Shown: positions 5,339 through 5,344 of the stretch, piece by piece
How the letters are laid out: each line of letters starts with the position of its first letter
Numbering within the stretch: position 1 is the first letter of the stretch
From: Clostridiales bacterium
Lineage (GTDB): Bacteria; Bacillota; Clostridia; Christensenellales; Christensenellaceae
Length of the DNA: 5,344 nucleotides
Direction of reading: 5' to 3'
Assembly (NCBI GenBank): GCA_003343685.1
Contig: QAKS01000091.1
Coordinates: 1-5,344 of the forward strand
The notes under the pieces: model-generated
What the model was told of the DNA's origin: nothing
The model's input: only the letters and a program-made list of their open reading frames with translations
Database searches by the model: none
Translations under genes and position numbers: made by a program

Positions 5339-5344
5339 AAGAAA

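Noticed and set aside
5284..5344. tRNA-like text (GGGGAGTGGCTCAATAG)
   Set aside because: The start looks like an acceptor and D arm, but no anticodon or T arm follows and the next bases are a promoter.

Overview
The window is a sporulation and germination locus from an endospore-forming member of the Bacillota. The gene families (GerA, GerC and GerB germinant receptor subunits, SpmA, SpmB), the moderately high GC of the genes and the strong GGAGG-type ribosome binding sites fit an anaerobic Clostridia lineage. Lachnospiraceae is my best guess, but that is an inference that sequence reading alone cannot settle.

Layout: positions 1-209 hold a non-coding tandem repeat, with two nearly complete 84-bp units and a third partial one, each centred on a small GC-rich hairpin. 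Positions 210-401 are the leader of a germination operon, with a candidate sigma-G promoter (344-373) and a strong ribosome binding site (391-395). Positions 402-3900 are a complete tricistronic germinant receptor operon in the order A-C-B, with 4-bp overlaps at both junctions. A 119-bp gap (3901-4019) follows. Positions 4020-5122 encode SpmA and SpmB, again overlapping by 4 bp. Positions 5123-5344 are intergenic, with a possible structured RNA or DNA element and a very good extended -10 promoter followed by a ribosome binding site. That site probably serves a gene starting just past the right edge. All five confident genes are on the + strand.

How the genes work together: the A, B and C subunits form one receptor in the inner spore membrane that senses small-molecule germinants and starts germination. 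SpmA and SpmB act earlier, during spore maturation, when the core is dehydrated. The locus therefore pairs the machinery that makes a resistant, dry spore with the machinery that ends dormancy. In Bacillus subtilis the two sets are controlled by different compartment-specific sigma factors (sigma-G for receptors, sigma-E for spmAB), so whether they are separately transcribed here is a real question.

I found no clearly new system. The least explained parts are the upstream repeat array, the structured region before the right-hand promoter, and a 13-bp plus 9-bp match between the leader of the ger operon and the leader of the gene off the right edge.
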